Positions 1-8,533 of a stretch of DNA of 40,276 nt are shown here, piece after piece (positions within the stretch are counted from its first letter, which is position 1; each line of letters starts with the position of its first letter). The position numbers and the translations under genes are program-made. The stretch is taken from the NCBI RefSeq assembly GCF_017114995.1, contig NZ_JABXKL010000086.1, forward strand, positions 1 to 40,276, in the 5' to 3' direction. The notes beneath the pieces were generated by a model, which was not told the origin of the DNA, did no database searches, and worked only from the letters and a program-made list of their open reading frames with translations. The DNA is from Nostoc sp. NMS9 (lineage in GTDB: Bacteria; Cyanobacteriota; Cyanobacteriia; Cyanobacteriales; Nostocaceae).

Positions 1-93
1 ATACTTTTAACTGCTTATTTTCCCTAACTCATAAAAAAATGGGCGAACCGGGAGTAATAAATTAGCAAATTATCTTAAGGAGCAACTAAGATT

Positions 94-393
94 ATGATTG
101 ATGTCAAAACAGCAGTGAATGCTGCATATCAATACATAAAATCCATACAAGACATGATGGGTTCTTCATTAGGAGATTTGAGACTTGAAGAAGTAGAACT
201 TTCTGAGGATAAAAGCTTTTGGTTGATTACTTTAGGGTTTGATATTCCTAAAAAACCTCCTAAAAGCCGATTGGAAGTCTTAATTCCTCCTTCTGTTGCT
301 TCTACCCCTGTGTTGTATGAACGAGAATACAAACTTTTTAAGGTAAATTCTCAAACTGGCGAAGTAGAAGCAATGAAAATTAGACAAGTATGA
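94..393 (+). CDS. Small conserved protein encoded with a PIN-domain protein
   Basis: This 99-residue soluble protein has no signal peptide or membrane segment. It starts at an ATG preceded by AAGGAG 11 nt upstream. The N-terminal helix (residues about 4-22), followed by beta-rich sequence ending in a segment like KLFKVNSQTGEVEAMKI, gives the look of a PepSY-like small fold, but this is a weak impression. Its stop codon overlaps the ATG of the next gene (ATGA), so the two are translationally coupled. The pairing with a PIN protein recalls toxin-antitoxin modules, but no DNA-binding (AbrB, RHH, Phd) motif typical of VapB antitoxins is visible. The function is unknown. Confidence 0.75.
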   Translation: MIDVKTAVNAAYQYIKSIQDMMGSSLGDLRLEEVELSEDKSFWLITLGFDIPKKPPKSRLEVLIPPSVASTPVLYEREYKLFKVNSQTGEVEAMKIRQV

Positions 394-899
394 AAGATTT
401 GATTGCTTCCCTTGTTCGTCGTTATTCTCAAAAAGGGGTTTTAATTGATACAAATATCCTGCTTCTCTTCTTAATTGGGAGCGTCAATCAAGAACAAATA
501 ACTAAATTTAATCGAACTTACCAATTTCTACCAGAAGATTATGAGCTTCTACTAGCATTTATTGCAAGCTTTCAAAAGCTTATAACAACTCCGAATATTC
601 TAACAGAAGTTAATAGCCTCGCAAATCAACTTGGGGAACCGGAACGTTCTCAGTGCTTTGGAATATTTGCTCAATTTGTTAAAAATGTTGCTCTTTTAGA
701 TGAATACTACGTAAAGAGTTTAGATGCTGTTAATACTGATAAACTTGTCAAATTCGGACTTACTGACAGTGGAATCCTGACTTTATCTAAAGGTAAGTAT
801 CTTGTACTAACTGATGACTTCAAGCTAGCAAGTTATCTTCAGAGTGTAGAAGTTGACGTGATTAACTTTAACAATATTCGTGTCTTTAACTGGAAGTAA
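390..899 (+). CDS. PIN-domain protein (putative RNase fold)
   Basis: This protein of 169 residues has the start of a PIN fold, with strand 1 carrying the first acidic residue in VLIDTNILLLF (residues about 17-27). A later TDSGILTLSKGKYLVLTDD segment (about 125-145) carries the remaining conserved Asp residues. PIN domains are Mg-dependent nucleases in VapC toxins and in rRNA or tRNA processing enzymes. It overlaps the preceding gene by 4 nt. Between the two motifs is a longer helical insert than in classical VapC (which has about 130 residues), so a housekeeping or regulatory PIN protein is as likely as a toxin. The family call is fairly secure and the role is unknown. Confidence 0.7.
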   Translation: MKDLIASLVRRYSQKGVLIDTNILLLFLIGSVNQEQITKFNRTYQFLPEDYELLLAFIASFQKLITTPNILTEVNSLANQLGEPERSQCFGIFAQFVKNVALLDEYYVKSLDAVNTDKLVKFGLTDSGILTLSKGKYLVLTDDFKLASYLQSVEVDVINFNNIRVFNWK

Positions 900-950
900 A
901 AATATGAAATTATTTTGGAAGCGTTAATTTCTATAATTTCTATACACAAA

Positions 951-1023
951 TTAAAAAATGCCTGGGAGTGTTGCCGTGTTTCCACCCCAGACATTTTTTA
1001 TTCTTAACTTGCTCCTCACACAC
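951..1023 (-). ncRNA. Yfr2-like small RNA, copy 1
   Basis: The predicted RNA of about 73 nt reads on the minus strand. It is the downstream member of a tandem pair with a 160-bp period. The -35 is TTGCCA (1058-1053) and the -10 is TAATGT (1035-1030), separated by 17 nt. The RNA begins near GUGUGUGAGGAG. It has a strong hairpin (CUGGG-GUG / CAC-U-CCCAG) whose loop carries GGAAACACGGCAA. An outer stem AAAAAAUG/CAUUUUUU then ends in a U-run that should act as terminator. The size and the GGAAACA loop match what I recall of the cyanobacterial Yfr2 family. The promoter placement, repeat copy and terminator are seen directly; the family name is from memory. Confidence 0.55.
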
Positions 1024-1110
1024 AAATATACATTATCACTACTTCTATCAAATGGCAAGTATATTGAGTGACATTTTCAAAATTCCACAAGCAATCCAAC
1101 TTCTGACAAA

Positions 1111-1183
1111 TTAAAAAGCGCCTGGGAGTGTTGCCGTGTTTCCACCCCAAACGCTTTTTATTTTTAACTTGCTCCTCACACAC
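1111..1183 (-). ncRNA. Yfr2-like small RNA, copy 2
   Basis: This is the upstream member of the tandem pair on the minus strand, 82 nt below the purH stop codon. The promoter is TTGCCC (1218-1213), 17 nt, TATATT (1195-1190). The hairpin core and the GGAAACACGGCAA loop are the same as in copy 1. The outer stem is AAAAAGCG/CGCUUUUU where copy 1 has AAAAAUG/CAUUUUU: both sides changed together, a compensatory pair that argues for selection on RNA structure. A U-run follows the stem. Because it follows purH on the same strand, this hairpin could also end purH transcripts. Confidence 0.55.
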
Positions 1184-1265
1184 GACTTTAATATATCACC
1201 GCTTCTATCAAAGGGCAAGTAAATTATGTGACACTTTCAAAACTGCACACCTTACAACCAATTAT

Positions 1266-2786
1266 TTAGTGTAAAAAGTGACGTACACCAGTTAGGACCA
1301 TCAGCAAACCGAGTTCGTTAGCAGCTTTTATTGAATCTTTATCGCGCAAACTTCCTCCTGGTTGGACAATGGCTATAATTCCTGCGGCTGCAGCTGTTCT
1401 GACTGAATCATCAAAGGGGAAGAATCCATCGCTGGCGAGAGTTGCACCTTTGGCTTTTTCTTGAGCTTGTTCTAGAGCTATTTTAACTGAGCCGACGCGA
1501 TTCATTTGACCAGCACCTACTCCTAGTGTAGTGCGATCGCCTGTCACAACAATGGCATTAGATTTAACGTGTTTGCAAACTTTCCACGCAAACAGCAATT
1601 CGGCTAATTCGCTGTCGGTGGGTTGACGTTCGGTGACAACTTGCCATTGACTGGTATCAGCAATGATGTCATCGCTAGTTTGGACGAGAAAACCACCTGC
1701 GATCGCTTTCACTGTATCCTTAGGGCCGCTGCTCAAATCTGCTAAAGTCAAAACCCGCACGTTAGATTTTTTGGCAAGAATTTCTTGAGCTTCCGCATGA
1801 CAACTTGGTGCAACCACACATTCTAAAAATGTTTTAGTTAACTCGCTAGCCGTAGCCGCATCTATCGGACGATTGAGTGCGACAATCCCACCAAAGGCAG
1901 AAGTAGAATCAGCGTTAAAAGCTTTTTGATACGCTTCTGAAATAGTACTTCCCAGCGCCGTACCACAGGGATTTGTATGTTTGATAATCGTTGCTGCTGG
2001 AGTATCAGTGAACTCAGCAATAATTCGGCGTGCAGCTTCTAAATCAACTAAGTTATTGTAACTAAGTTCTTTACCTTGGAGTTTTGTTGCGGCTGTCCAT
2101 CCTGTTGGGGTAGTACCAGTTTGATACCAAGTGGCGGGTTGATGGGGATTCTCGCCGTAACGCAGAGATTGCAATTGTGTGCCGCGAAGGGTGTACTGCT
2201 GTGCTTGGGCGAGGTAAGATGCGATCGCTTGATCATAACTAGCAGTGTGCGAAAATCCTTTTAATGCCGCCTTTTGCCGAAACTCTAGGGATGCAACGCC
2301 GTTATTTTGGCGCAATTCCTGCAAATACTCGTCATACTGTGCTGGATCGCATAATACAGCGAGATGAGCGAAGTTTTTCGATGATGCCCGTAACATAGCA
2401 GGACCACCAATATCAATCTGTTCAACGGCTTCAGCTAATGTTACCCCTGGTTTAGCAATAGTTTCCTCGAAAGGATATAGATTCACCACTACTAAATCAA
2501 TCGGGCGAATTTGGTTATTTTCTAAATCTGTAATATCTTCGGGAACGTCTCGCCGCGCCAAAATTCCACCGTGAATCCGGGGATGTAGCGTTTTGACTCG
2601 ACCACCTAAAATTTCTGGAGAACCTGTGTAATCTGCAACCTTTGTAACTGGGAGACCTGCATCTTTGAGTGCTTGGGCTGTTCCCCCACTGCTGATTAAA
2701 TCAAAGTCAAATTCTTCAACCAAGCTACGGGCTAGGTCAATTAAACCAGTTTTGTTAGATACACTCAGCAGGGCTAGACGCACCAT
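1266..2786 (-). CDS. purH: Bifunctional AICAR transformylase / IMP cyclohydrolase
   Basis: PurH carries out the last two steps of de novo purine synthesis: it formylates AICAR with 10-formyl-THF and closes the ring to IMP in the cytoplasm. The 506-residue length is normal. The N-terminal MGS-like cyclohydrolase domain (about 1-130) begins RLALLSVSNKTGLIDLA and contains TLHPRIHGGILARR. The transformylase domain shows LRYGENPHQPA (about 210) and the catalytic-site segment IIKHTNPCGTALG (about 265). It starts at an ATG (minus strand). The first 24 codons plus the upstream region recur at 6081-6233, so the 5' region has been duplicated. Two small-RNA genes follow it on the same strand. Confidence 0.97.
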   Translation of the reverse strand: MVRLALLSVSNKTGLIDLARSLVEEFDFDLISSGGTAQALKDAGLPVTKVADYTGSPEILGGRVKTLHPRIHGGILARRDVPEDITDLENNQIRPIDLVVVNLYPFEETIAKPGVTLAEAVEQIDIGGPAMLRASSKNFAHLAVLCDPAQYDEYLQELRQNNGVASLEFRQKAALKGFSHTASYDQAIASYLAQAQQYTLRGTQLQSLRYGENPHQPATWYQTGTTPTGWTAATKLQGKELSYNNLVDLEAARRIIAEFTDTPAATIIKHTNPCGTALGSTISEAYQKAFNADSTSAFGGIVALNRPIDAATASELTKTFLECVVAPSCHAEAQEILAKKSNVRVLTLADLSSGPKDTVKAIAGGFLVQTSDDIIADTSQWQVVTERQPTDSELAELLFAWKVCKHVKSNAIVVTGDRTTLGVGAGQMNRVGSVKIALEQAQEKAKGATLASDGFFPFDDSVRTAAAAGIIAIVQPGGSLRDKDSIKAANELGLLMVLTGVRHFLH

Positions 2787-2949
2787 TGATCAATTCCTTA
2801 AAAGTAGGCCATAAGCGAAGGATCTCAAGTTTTACATAAGCCTTGATTAACTTCAAGACCATTAGGAATGATAATGTTAATAATTATCTGGTCATCACCT
2901 TTTTCAATTAAGATTACTACGGATGGCAGGCATTGTCGCAGGGAAACAT

Positions 2950-3813
2950 CTATTCTTCATCTTCTTCTTGCTCTTGCATAATATCTAATTGACTCGTGTA
3001 ATTAATATATTCTTCATGATATTCGCGCTGCTCTAGTAGCCTTTCAACTCCATCAATATTAATCCTTTGTAAAATCTCTCTTGCAGCTTTCATACCTTTT
3101 TTATTCATTATCAGGCTTTTTTTATTTGACGAAAATTCTAATAATGTTTTTGTAATTAAATCGTTAATTATATCAAAATAAAATCCATTCCAACAGCTAA
3201 TACCAGTGAAATTTTCTTGAGATTTTTCACGACTATTATTAAGGTAGCGATTGTGTTGATCTACACTTGAAAGGTAGATAATCATTAGATATAAATCTTT
3301 CATTACTGTGTAGTGTTCAATAAAGATACTTAACTGTTCTTCCCTTGTTTCAAATTGATCTACAAAACTACAAGCTCGACTGTAGGCGTCTCCTTTATTA
3401 TTACAAAACCAGATGTTTTGTAGTAAGTCTGGTTCTTTAGTGCATTCTGCTAAAAAGTTTTTGCCAAATGTTATATCTGATTCTGGAAGTTTCAAAACAG
3501 TAATTTTCCATCCTTTCCTATTTTTACTGTGAATTTCTTTTTTATTTGCTAGTAATCTTTGTTTTTCTGCTTGCTCTTTTATTTTTGCTTCTAACAATTT
3601 TTGTTCACGTTCTGCTTGCTCTCTAGCCTGTTTGATTTCATAGGCATTATCAGGAACATTCAGCTTTCTATTAACCTCTTGCCAGAATTCACTATCTTTC
3701 GCATATATACCTTTTTCAGTCAAGTTATCAATAAATTCTTGACCACAGACTTGAATAGCATTTTTTTTCAAGGCTGGTAAGTTAGTGAATGCTTTAAAAT
3801 TTGTTTTATCCAT
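2950..3813 (-). CDS. Hypothetical protein with charged coiled coil
   Basis: I do not recognise this 287-residue protein. Residues about 58-95 form a highly charged heptad-like stretch (AREQAEREQKLLEAKIKEQ) typical of a coiled coil. The middle is rich in aromatic residues and the C-terminus is very acidic (QEQEEDEE). No signal peptide, membrane segment or catalytic motif is evident. The gene is markedly more AT-rich than purH and sits in the segment bracketed by the duplicated purH 5' ends, which suggests recent acquisition together with the helicase fragment at 4160-6046. The start is the ATG at 3813, preceded by AT-rich sequence without a good Shine-Dalgarno site. Confidence 0.6.
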   Translation of the reverse strand: MDKTNFKAFTNLPALKKNAIQVCGQEFIDNLTEKGIYAKDSEFWQEVNRKLNVPDNAYEIKQAREQAEREQKLLEAKIKEQAEKQRLLANKKEIHSKNRKGWKITVLKLPESDITFGKNFLAECTKEPDLLQNIWFCNNKGDAYSRACSFVDQFETREEQLSIFIEHYTVMKDLYLMIIYLSSVDQHNRYLNNSREKSQENFTGISCWNGFYFDIINDLITKTLLEFSSNKKSLIMNKKGMKAAREILQRINIDGVERLLEQREYHEEYINYTSQLDIMQEQEEDEE

Positions 3814-4159
3814 TTTCGTTTTATAGAAAAATTAAAATTTACATTAATTCACTCTGTAAATTTATATTATGTAATGTGATGAAAATCAATTAATTTTTTC
3901 ATCTATCTTTTCAAAACTATACATGATTGTGGAAACTAAGTTGTTTGTGCAAGAATTTTTCAAAAAATATTATAAGTATAAAATTTCCCTATCTTGACAG
4001 ATATGACACATCTAAGTTAATAAAAGAAATGAATCCATCTGCCCAAACTGTGAAGTTAAAGCAGATGAAGCGGTCATAAGACTGAAAATTAAGGAAAAAA
4101 TATGTCTCCACAAGAAACTGGCGTCAGCATTTGCCGCCAAAATTCCTACTATTATCGTC

Positions 4160-6046
4160 ATGGTAGATGAACTGGCGGGCGATGGTGCAGGAGCGCCCTT
4201 TGTCCATAAGTTAGCAGAATGGTTGCACCAGCAGTTTCTTAATCCATTTGAAACAACGCCGTCTCCGTTTAGGATTGTTCTGATTGTTGCCGATGCCTCA
4301 CTGAGCAATGAGGTTGTGTTGAATAGTTTTTTAAGTTCAGGCGATCGCGCCCCTGACAAGGTGCTAATTAGTCAAAGTCAAGGTGAAGCACCATTTCGGG
4401 TGACAGGCACTTATAGCAAAGTAGGCCCCAGAAAGCACCCAACGCTCCACGTCATGACAAATAGTTACCCCGCCAAGAAACTCGATATTGACTATAGTAT
4501 TAGGCTGTCTCCCGTTACACCAGGATTAACCAGTGATCGCACAAAACAGACAATTCGACAAGCAATTCGAGAGCAATTAGAAGACCAGTTGCTAATGAAT
4601 GCCTACTTGGAAATCGAACATGGATTACAACAGGGAGCAAAGCAGCTAATTTTTTTTGCTCAGGACAAAGCTTTCTTACGTCACTTGCAGGAGAAATTGA
4701 CCAGTGGTAAAGATGCTCTGGTAAACAAGGGACAGGTAGCAGTTTTGGATCAAAGCGTACCAGCTAATAAGCGATTGGAATTAGTAAAAGAACCACGACG
4801 CGATCAAATCCGAGTTTTCTTGATGACTTCTTCAGGAGCAAGAGGTGTTTCTTTCCCAAAAACAGATTGGATTATTGCAGCAATTCCCCGATTTAATATT
4901 GAAACCGCTTTAATGGAAGTCGCGCAATTAATTTACCGGGGTCGAGGAATGTATACAGATCCACAAACCGGAATGGAAGTTTATGGAGATTACAAAGATA
5001 GACGCTTAGTCATGCTAATCAATGATTTCATCATTGAAGGAGAAGACATTGACCACAAACGATTATGGTTGCGTCAGTCAAGCGATTTATTAACTTTGCT
5101 GGTAATGCTGCGCTCTACAATTCACACTCGTATTAAAGGAGATGCTGGACTCAAGTACAAGCGAATTGCATTTGTCCCAGTGGGTTTAATTGGAGATGAG
5201 GAATTGTTGAGATTAATGTCTGATGAGGTCTTAGATTTCCTCCATGAAACCAAAGTTTTTATCCGCGATCATCACTCTCAAGAAGCAAAAGCTATTGCGA
5301 GCAAAGCAGCCAAATTAACAGAACAAATTTTTAAGCACTTGAATTTGACAGGACAAGCATCAGATCGGAATGCCAAATCGTATGTGAATTACCAAACCCT
5401 AGAAGGGTTAGTGAAAACTGTTTCTAGAATGTCGAGTCGGTTATTGCCATCTTTAGATAACCACGAGCTACAAATACCAGATGGATTAACTTGTATCGGC
5501 CCTTTCTGGATAGAAGATTGGAGCGATCGCCAAACTGAAGAAAGATTTAGCTTTGAGGGATGGAAATCTTATATTCAACAAAATAGCAGTAATCTTTTAG
5601 CACTACTACAACGAATTTACGAAGATAACAAGTTTCCACCAAAGCTCAAACGTCCAGCGAAGGAACTTTATAGGCTATTGATTCGGAAACAGGAGGAATC
5701 TGTTCTTGAATATTCAACACTTCAAGCGTTGAAAACTCAAAATATAATTGTTGGCTTACCTCTAGACTATCCGCACTTCTGGAATGAACACTCAGAAGAC
5801 GACATTCGCCAACAGGAATTAGAAGACCCCCTAACTTGGAGAAATGCTTTAGGACGCTCCCTAAACCCTCAAGGCTTGGTTATACCTGTAGTGGCGCAGT
5901 ATCGAGAATTTCCTTGGGTAGCTGTGGCAGGTCGACGAATTTATACACAATTAGAAACAATTTTTGACGATCGCTACTTTATGGCATCCAGTGAATTAAA
6001 TCTTCTCAATACCATCTTGCTTGAAGATGAAGCAGAGAACAAATAG
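4160..6046 (+). CDS. SF2 helicase-like protein, 5'-truncated
   Basis: This 628-residue open frame is the remainder of a larger superfamily 2 helicase/ATPase. The first residues MVDELAGDGAG contain a Walker B-like DE box. RVFLMTSSGARGVSFPKTDW (about 218-237) fits motif V, and EVAQLIYRGRG (about 255-265) fits the arginine-finger motif VI. The Walker A lobe is missing. The frame is open back to 4016 without any ATG, GTG or TTG, and encodes CPNCEVKADEAVIRL before the DE box, so the natural protein began further upstream and was cut. ATP hydrolysis is therefore unlikely and this may be a pseudogene. Its last 65 codons have a diverged paralogous copy at 9176-9373. The long C-terminal region is unassigned. 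Confidence 0.6.
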   Translation: MVDELAGDGAGAPFVHKLAEWLHQQFLNPFETTPSPFRIVLIVADASLSNEVVLNSFLSSGDRAPDKVLISQSQGEAPFRVTGTYSKVGPRKHPTLHVMTNSYPAKKLDIDYSIRLSPVTPGLTSDRTKQTIRQAIREQLEDQLLMNAYLEIEHGLQQGAKQLIFFAQDKAFLRHLQEKLTSGKDALVNKGQVAVLDQSVPANKRLELVKEPRRDQIRVFLMTSSGARGVSFPKTDWIIAAIPRFNIETALMEVAQLIYRGRGMYTDPQTGMEVYGDYKDRRLVMLINDFIIEGEDIDHKRLWLRQSSDLLTLLVMLRSTIHTRIKGDAGLKYKRIAFVPVGLIGDEELLRLMSDEVLDFLHETKVFIRDHHSQEAKAIASKAAKLTEQIFKHLNLTGQASDRNAKSYVNYQTLEGLVKTVSRMSSRLLPSLDNHELQIPDGLTCIGPFWIEDWSDRQTEERFSFEGWKSYIQQNSSNLLALLQRIYEDNKFPPKLKRPAKELYRLLIRKQEESVLEYSTLQALKTQNIIVGLPLDYPHFWNEHSEDDIRQQELEDPLTWRNALGRSLNPQGLVIPVVAQYREFPWVAVAGRRIYTQLETIFDDRYFMASSELNLLNTILLEDEAENK

Positions 6047-6080
6047 TTAATGTAAGCTTAGGAACTACTTAGCGCAAAGT

Positions 6081-6233
6081 CCAATTATTCAACCAGGCTA
6101 CTGGCGAGGTCAATTAAACCAGTTTTATTAGATACACTCAGCAGGGCTAGACGCGCCATCGATCAATTCCTTAAAAGTAGGCCAGAAGAGAAGGATCTCA
6201 AGTTTTACATAAGCCTTGGTTCACTTTAAGACC
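6081..6233 (-). repeat. Duplicated purH 5' end and leader
   Basis: This segment closely matches 2709-2860 in the same orientation. It includes the purH start codon (ATG at 6159-6157), then 24 codons reading MARLALLSVSNKTGLIDLAS and so on, then an in-frame TAA at 6087-6085. It continues through the shared untranslated leader (AAGGATCTCAAGTTTTACAT). The copy begins about 35 nt after the helicase stop. It and the true purH 5' end form direct repeats of about 150 bp around a 3.2-kb segment, so it is a relic, not a gene. Confidence 0.85.
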
Positions 6234-6406
6234 GTGATAAATAATATTGACTTGTGTAATTTATATGCTTACATCCCCCAGAGTCAGCTTTGATACAACT
6301 ATCAATTACTATCGAAAATGCTAGAAATAACGATTAAGTCGGCTTAGTCTCTAATATTGGCGATCGCCTAAACTAAAAGTAAGCATCTTTTACGCACATA
6401 ACCCCT

Positions 6407-6985
6407 ATGGTTCAGTCTTCTAATCAACCCCTAACCCTAGAAGAATTTCTCGCACTTCCTGAAGGAGACATTACATACGAGTTTGTTAACGGTCAAGCTG
6501 TACCCAAATATAAAGATAATGAAATGTCACCAAAATTTTTTCATGGCTCAACTATTGGTGCTTTATTTATATTATTGTCTGCATGGGCACAAGTAAAAGG
6601 TCGAGTTGTGATTGAATGGGCAATTAAACTAACACGAAATCAACAAGATTGGATGCCTGTAGCCGATCTGACCTATATTTCTCATAACCGTCTTCCTGCT
6701 GATTGGCTATTAGACGAAGCTTGTCCTGTCGCACCTGAATTAGTCATCGAAATCATTTCACCTGGTCAAACTTTTGGTGAAATTGCCGAAAAAGCGACTG
6801 ATTATCTGAAAGCTGGCGTTTCTCGTGTTTGGGTGGTTGATACAAAAGCTAGAACTGTAACTATATTTGCGCCATCTTCTTTACCAATTACTTATCGATC
6901 TCATCAAATAATTACTGATAATTTACTACCAGAATTGGAAATTACCCCTCACGCAATCTTTCAACAAGCTGGATTAAATACCTAA
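6407..6985 (+). CDS. Uma2-family (DUF820) endonuclease-like protein
   Basis: The 192 residues fit the Uma2/DUF820 family, which is hugely expanded in cyanobacteria and has a PD-(D/E)XK nuclease fold. Visible landmarks are LTLEEFLALPEGDITYEFVNG near the N-terminus, the acidic APELVIEIISPGQ motif (about 109-121), and the family's closing block KATDYLKAGVSRVWVVDTKARTVTIF (about 128-153). The lysine of the Asp-Glu-Lys triad is not certain: EIIS is followed by PGQTFGEI and K129 lies in the next helix. The start ATG is at the N-terminal MVQSS and the leader contains a HIP1 site. The gene stands alone. The biological role of the family is largely unknown. Confidence 0.85.
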   Translation: MVQSSNQPLTLEEFLALPEGDITYEFVNGQAVPKYKDNEMSPKFFHGSTIGALFILLSAWAQVKGRVVIEWAIKLTRNQQDWMPVADLTYISHNRLPADWLLDEACPVAPELVIEIISPGQTFGEIAEKATDYLKAGVSRVWVVDTKARTVTIFAPSSLPITYRSHQIITDNLLPELEITPHAIFQQAGLNT

Positions 6986-7206
6986 AATTTTATTAGTAAT
7001 CATAATCAGCTAAAGTCTTGCCAATGAAAAGACAATTTATAATTTGAATCGAATAGCACTAAAATCCTAAGCTGAAGGTATTTAAAATTTTGTCCCTTAC
7101 TTATAGAAATCGCCCTTAAAAAATTTAGTTTAAGGTTTAATCTGATTGCTGCTCTCTACAATTACAAACTTTACCTCCCCAAAATTAAATCTTCCTGAGC
7201 AACCTT

Positions 7207-7219
7207 TGCAAGAGGTCTA
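7207..7219 (-). repeat. Solo terminal repeat of a MITE
   Basis: TGCAAGAGGTCTA is identical to the right terminal repeat of the complete 137-bp element at 35041-35177. No partner left end is visible in 6986-7206, so this is a remnant end. It lies 10 nt beyond the MFS transporter stop codon. Confidence 0.6.
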
Positions 7220-7228
7220 TTGGATTGT

Positions 7229-8533
7229 TCAGCTTCGCAGAGTATCTAGTCGCTCTAGAGAAGAGTCATGAGGCACTAACAGAGTGAGAATTCCACCAAC
7301 TAGTAATGTTGCTGCCATTAAAAGCAACCCTCCAGTAAAACTATTAGTGGCATCCTTAACTAAGCCGATAATATAGGGAGCAACAAATCCTCCCAAATTG
7401 CCCACAGAGTTAATCAAAGCTAAGGAGCCAGCAGCAGCAGTACCGCTTAAAAAGGCGGTGGGTAAAGCCCAAAATGGCCCTAAAGCTCCCCAAATTCCTA
7501 ATGCTGCCAACGAAAGAGATGCTAGAGCAGTCACAGGCTGATGAAAGTAAGCACTAAGAACTAATCCAAATGCCCCAATAAAAGCACAGATAGCAACATG
7601 AGCGCGGCGTTCTCTAGTTTGGTCTGAGTGGCTACTAATAAAGACCATTCCCAGCGCACCTACTAAATAGGGAATAGCTGAGGTAAATCCTACCCACAAG
7701 TCGCTTAATCCAGAAAAACTTTTAATAATTTGTGGCAGCCAGAAACTAATACCATAAAGACCAATTACTAACGTGAAATAAATCAGGCTCAGTAACCAAA
7801 CTTTAGGATTGACAAGAGCTTGGAGTAAAGTGTAATTGTTGTGGCTAGTTTTGTGTTCGTCTTCTAGCCGTAATCTCTCCTGGAGCCAGAAACGTTCCTC
7901 TACTTCCAACCATTGAGCTTGCTCTGGACGTTCGCATAGATAACTCAGCACCACAAAACCCATAACGATGGCGGGTAAACCCTCTACTAAAAATAACCAC
8001 TGCCAACCCGTTAATCCCGCAATTCCATGTAGAGTCAGTAGCAGACCAGAAAGGGGCGCTCCTACAACCCCAGCTATCGCAGTTGCTGCCATAAATGAAG
8101 CTATGGTTTTAGCGCGTTGAATTGTGGGAAACCAATATGTGAGGTAAAGAATAATCCCAGGGAAAAAACCAGCTTCTGCAATTCCCAAGAAAAAACGCAA
8201 CAAGTAAAAGCTCAAAGGGCTTTTGACAAACATCATCCCGACGGCAATTACTCCCCAAGTGATGACAATCCGGGCAATCCAAACCCTAGCACCAATTCTT
8301 TCTAAGATCAGGTTACTAGGAATTTCAAACAAAAAGTAGCCCAGAAAAAAGATCCCCGATCCGAAACCGTAAACTGTGGAACTAAAGCCCAAATCCTGAT
8401 TCATTTGCAAGGCTGCAAACCCGACATTAACCCGATCTAAATAAGCAATGACATAAAGCACAAACAATAAGGGAATCAGCCGCCGACTTACCTTGTTTAA
8501 TACCTTTTGTTGGAACGTTTTATCTGAGGTCAT
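7229..8533 (-). CDS. MFS transporter, anion:cation symporter type
   Basis: This is a 434-residue inner-membrane protein with about 12 hydrophobic segments. The N-terminus RRLIPLLFVLYVIAYLDRVN (about 16-35) and the following GFAALQMNQDLGFS are hallmarks of the ACS family of the major facilitator superfamily, which includes carboxylate, tartrate, phthalate and nicotinate permeases. LGIAEAGFFPGIILYLTYWF (about 116-135) is the conserved TM4 region. The substrate cannot be read from the sequence. It starts at an ATG at 8533. It is a single gene with no metabolic neighbour to suggest the substrate. Confidence 0.9.
   Translation of the reverse strand: MTSDKTFQQKVLNKVSRRLIPLLFVLYVIAYLDRVNVGFAALQMNQDLGFSSTVYGFGSGIFFLGYFLFEIPSNLILERIGARVWIARIVITWGVIAVGMMFVKSPLSFYLLRFFLGIAEAGFFPGIILYLTYWFPTIQRAKTIASFMAATAIAGVVGAPLSGLLLTLHGIAGLTGWQWLFLVEGLPAIVMGFVVLSYLCERPEQAQWLEVEERFWLQERLRLEDEHKTSHNNYTLLQALVNPKVWLLSLIYFTLVIGLYGISFWLPQIIKSFSGLSDLWVGFTSAIPYLVGALGMVFISSHSDQTRERRAHVAICAFIGAFGLVLSAYFHQPVTALASLSLAALGIWGALGPFWALPTAFLSGTAAAGSLALINSVGNLGGFVAPYIIGLVKDATNSFTGGLLLMAATLLVGGILTLLVPHDSSLERLDTLRS

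Noticed and set aside
94..899. Classical VapBC toxin-antitoxin pair
   Set aside because: The first protein lacks an antitoxin DNA-binding motif and the PIN protein is longer than VapC; left as an open question.
932..1030. Plus-strand Yfr1-like RNA (GCTCCTCACACAC motif, TATAAT at 932)
   Set aside because: The plus strand lacks the 3' stem-loop expected after the motif, and the TATAAT is in one copy only, while the minus-strand promoter is kept in both copies.
4012..4359. 115-residue minus-strand ORF
   Set aside because: It lies opposite the helicase frame, whose motifs are clear; low-complexity product without a family.
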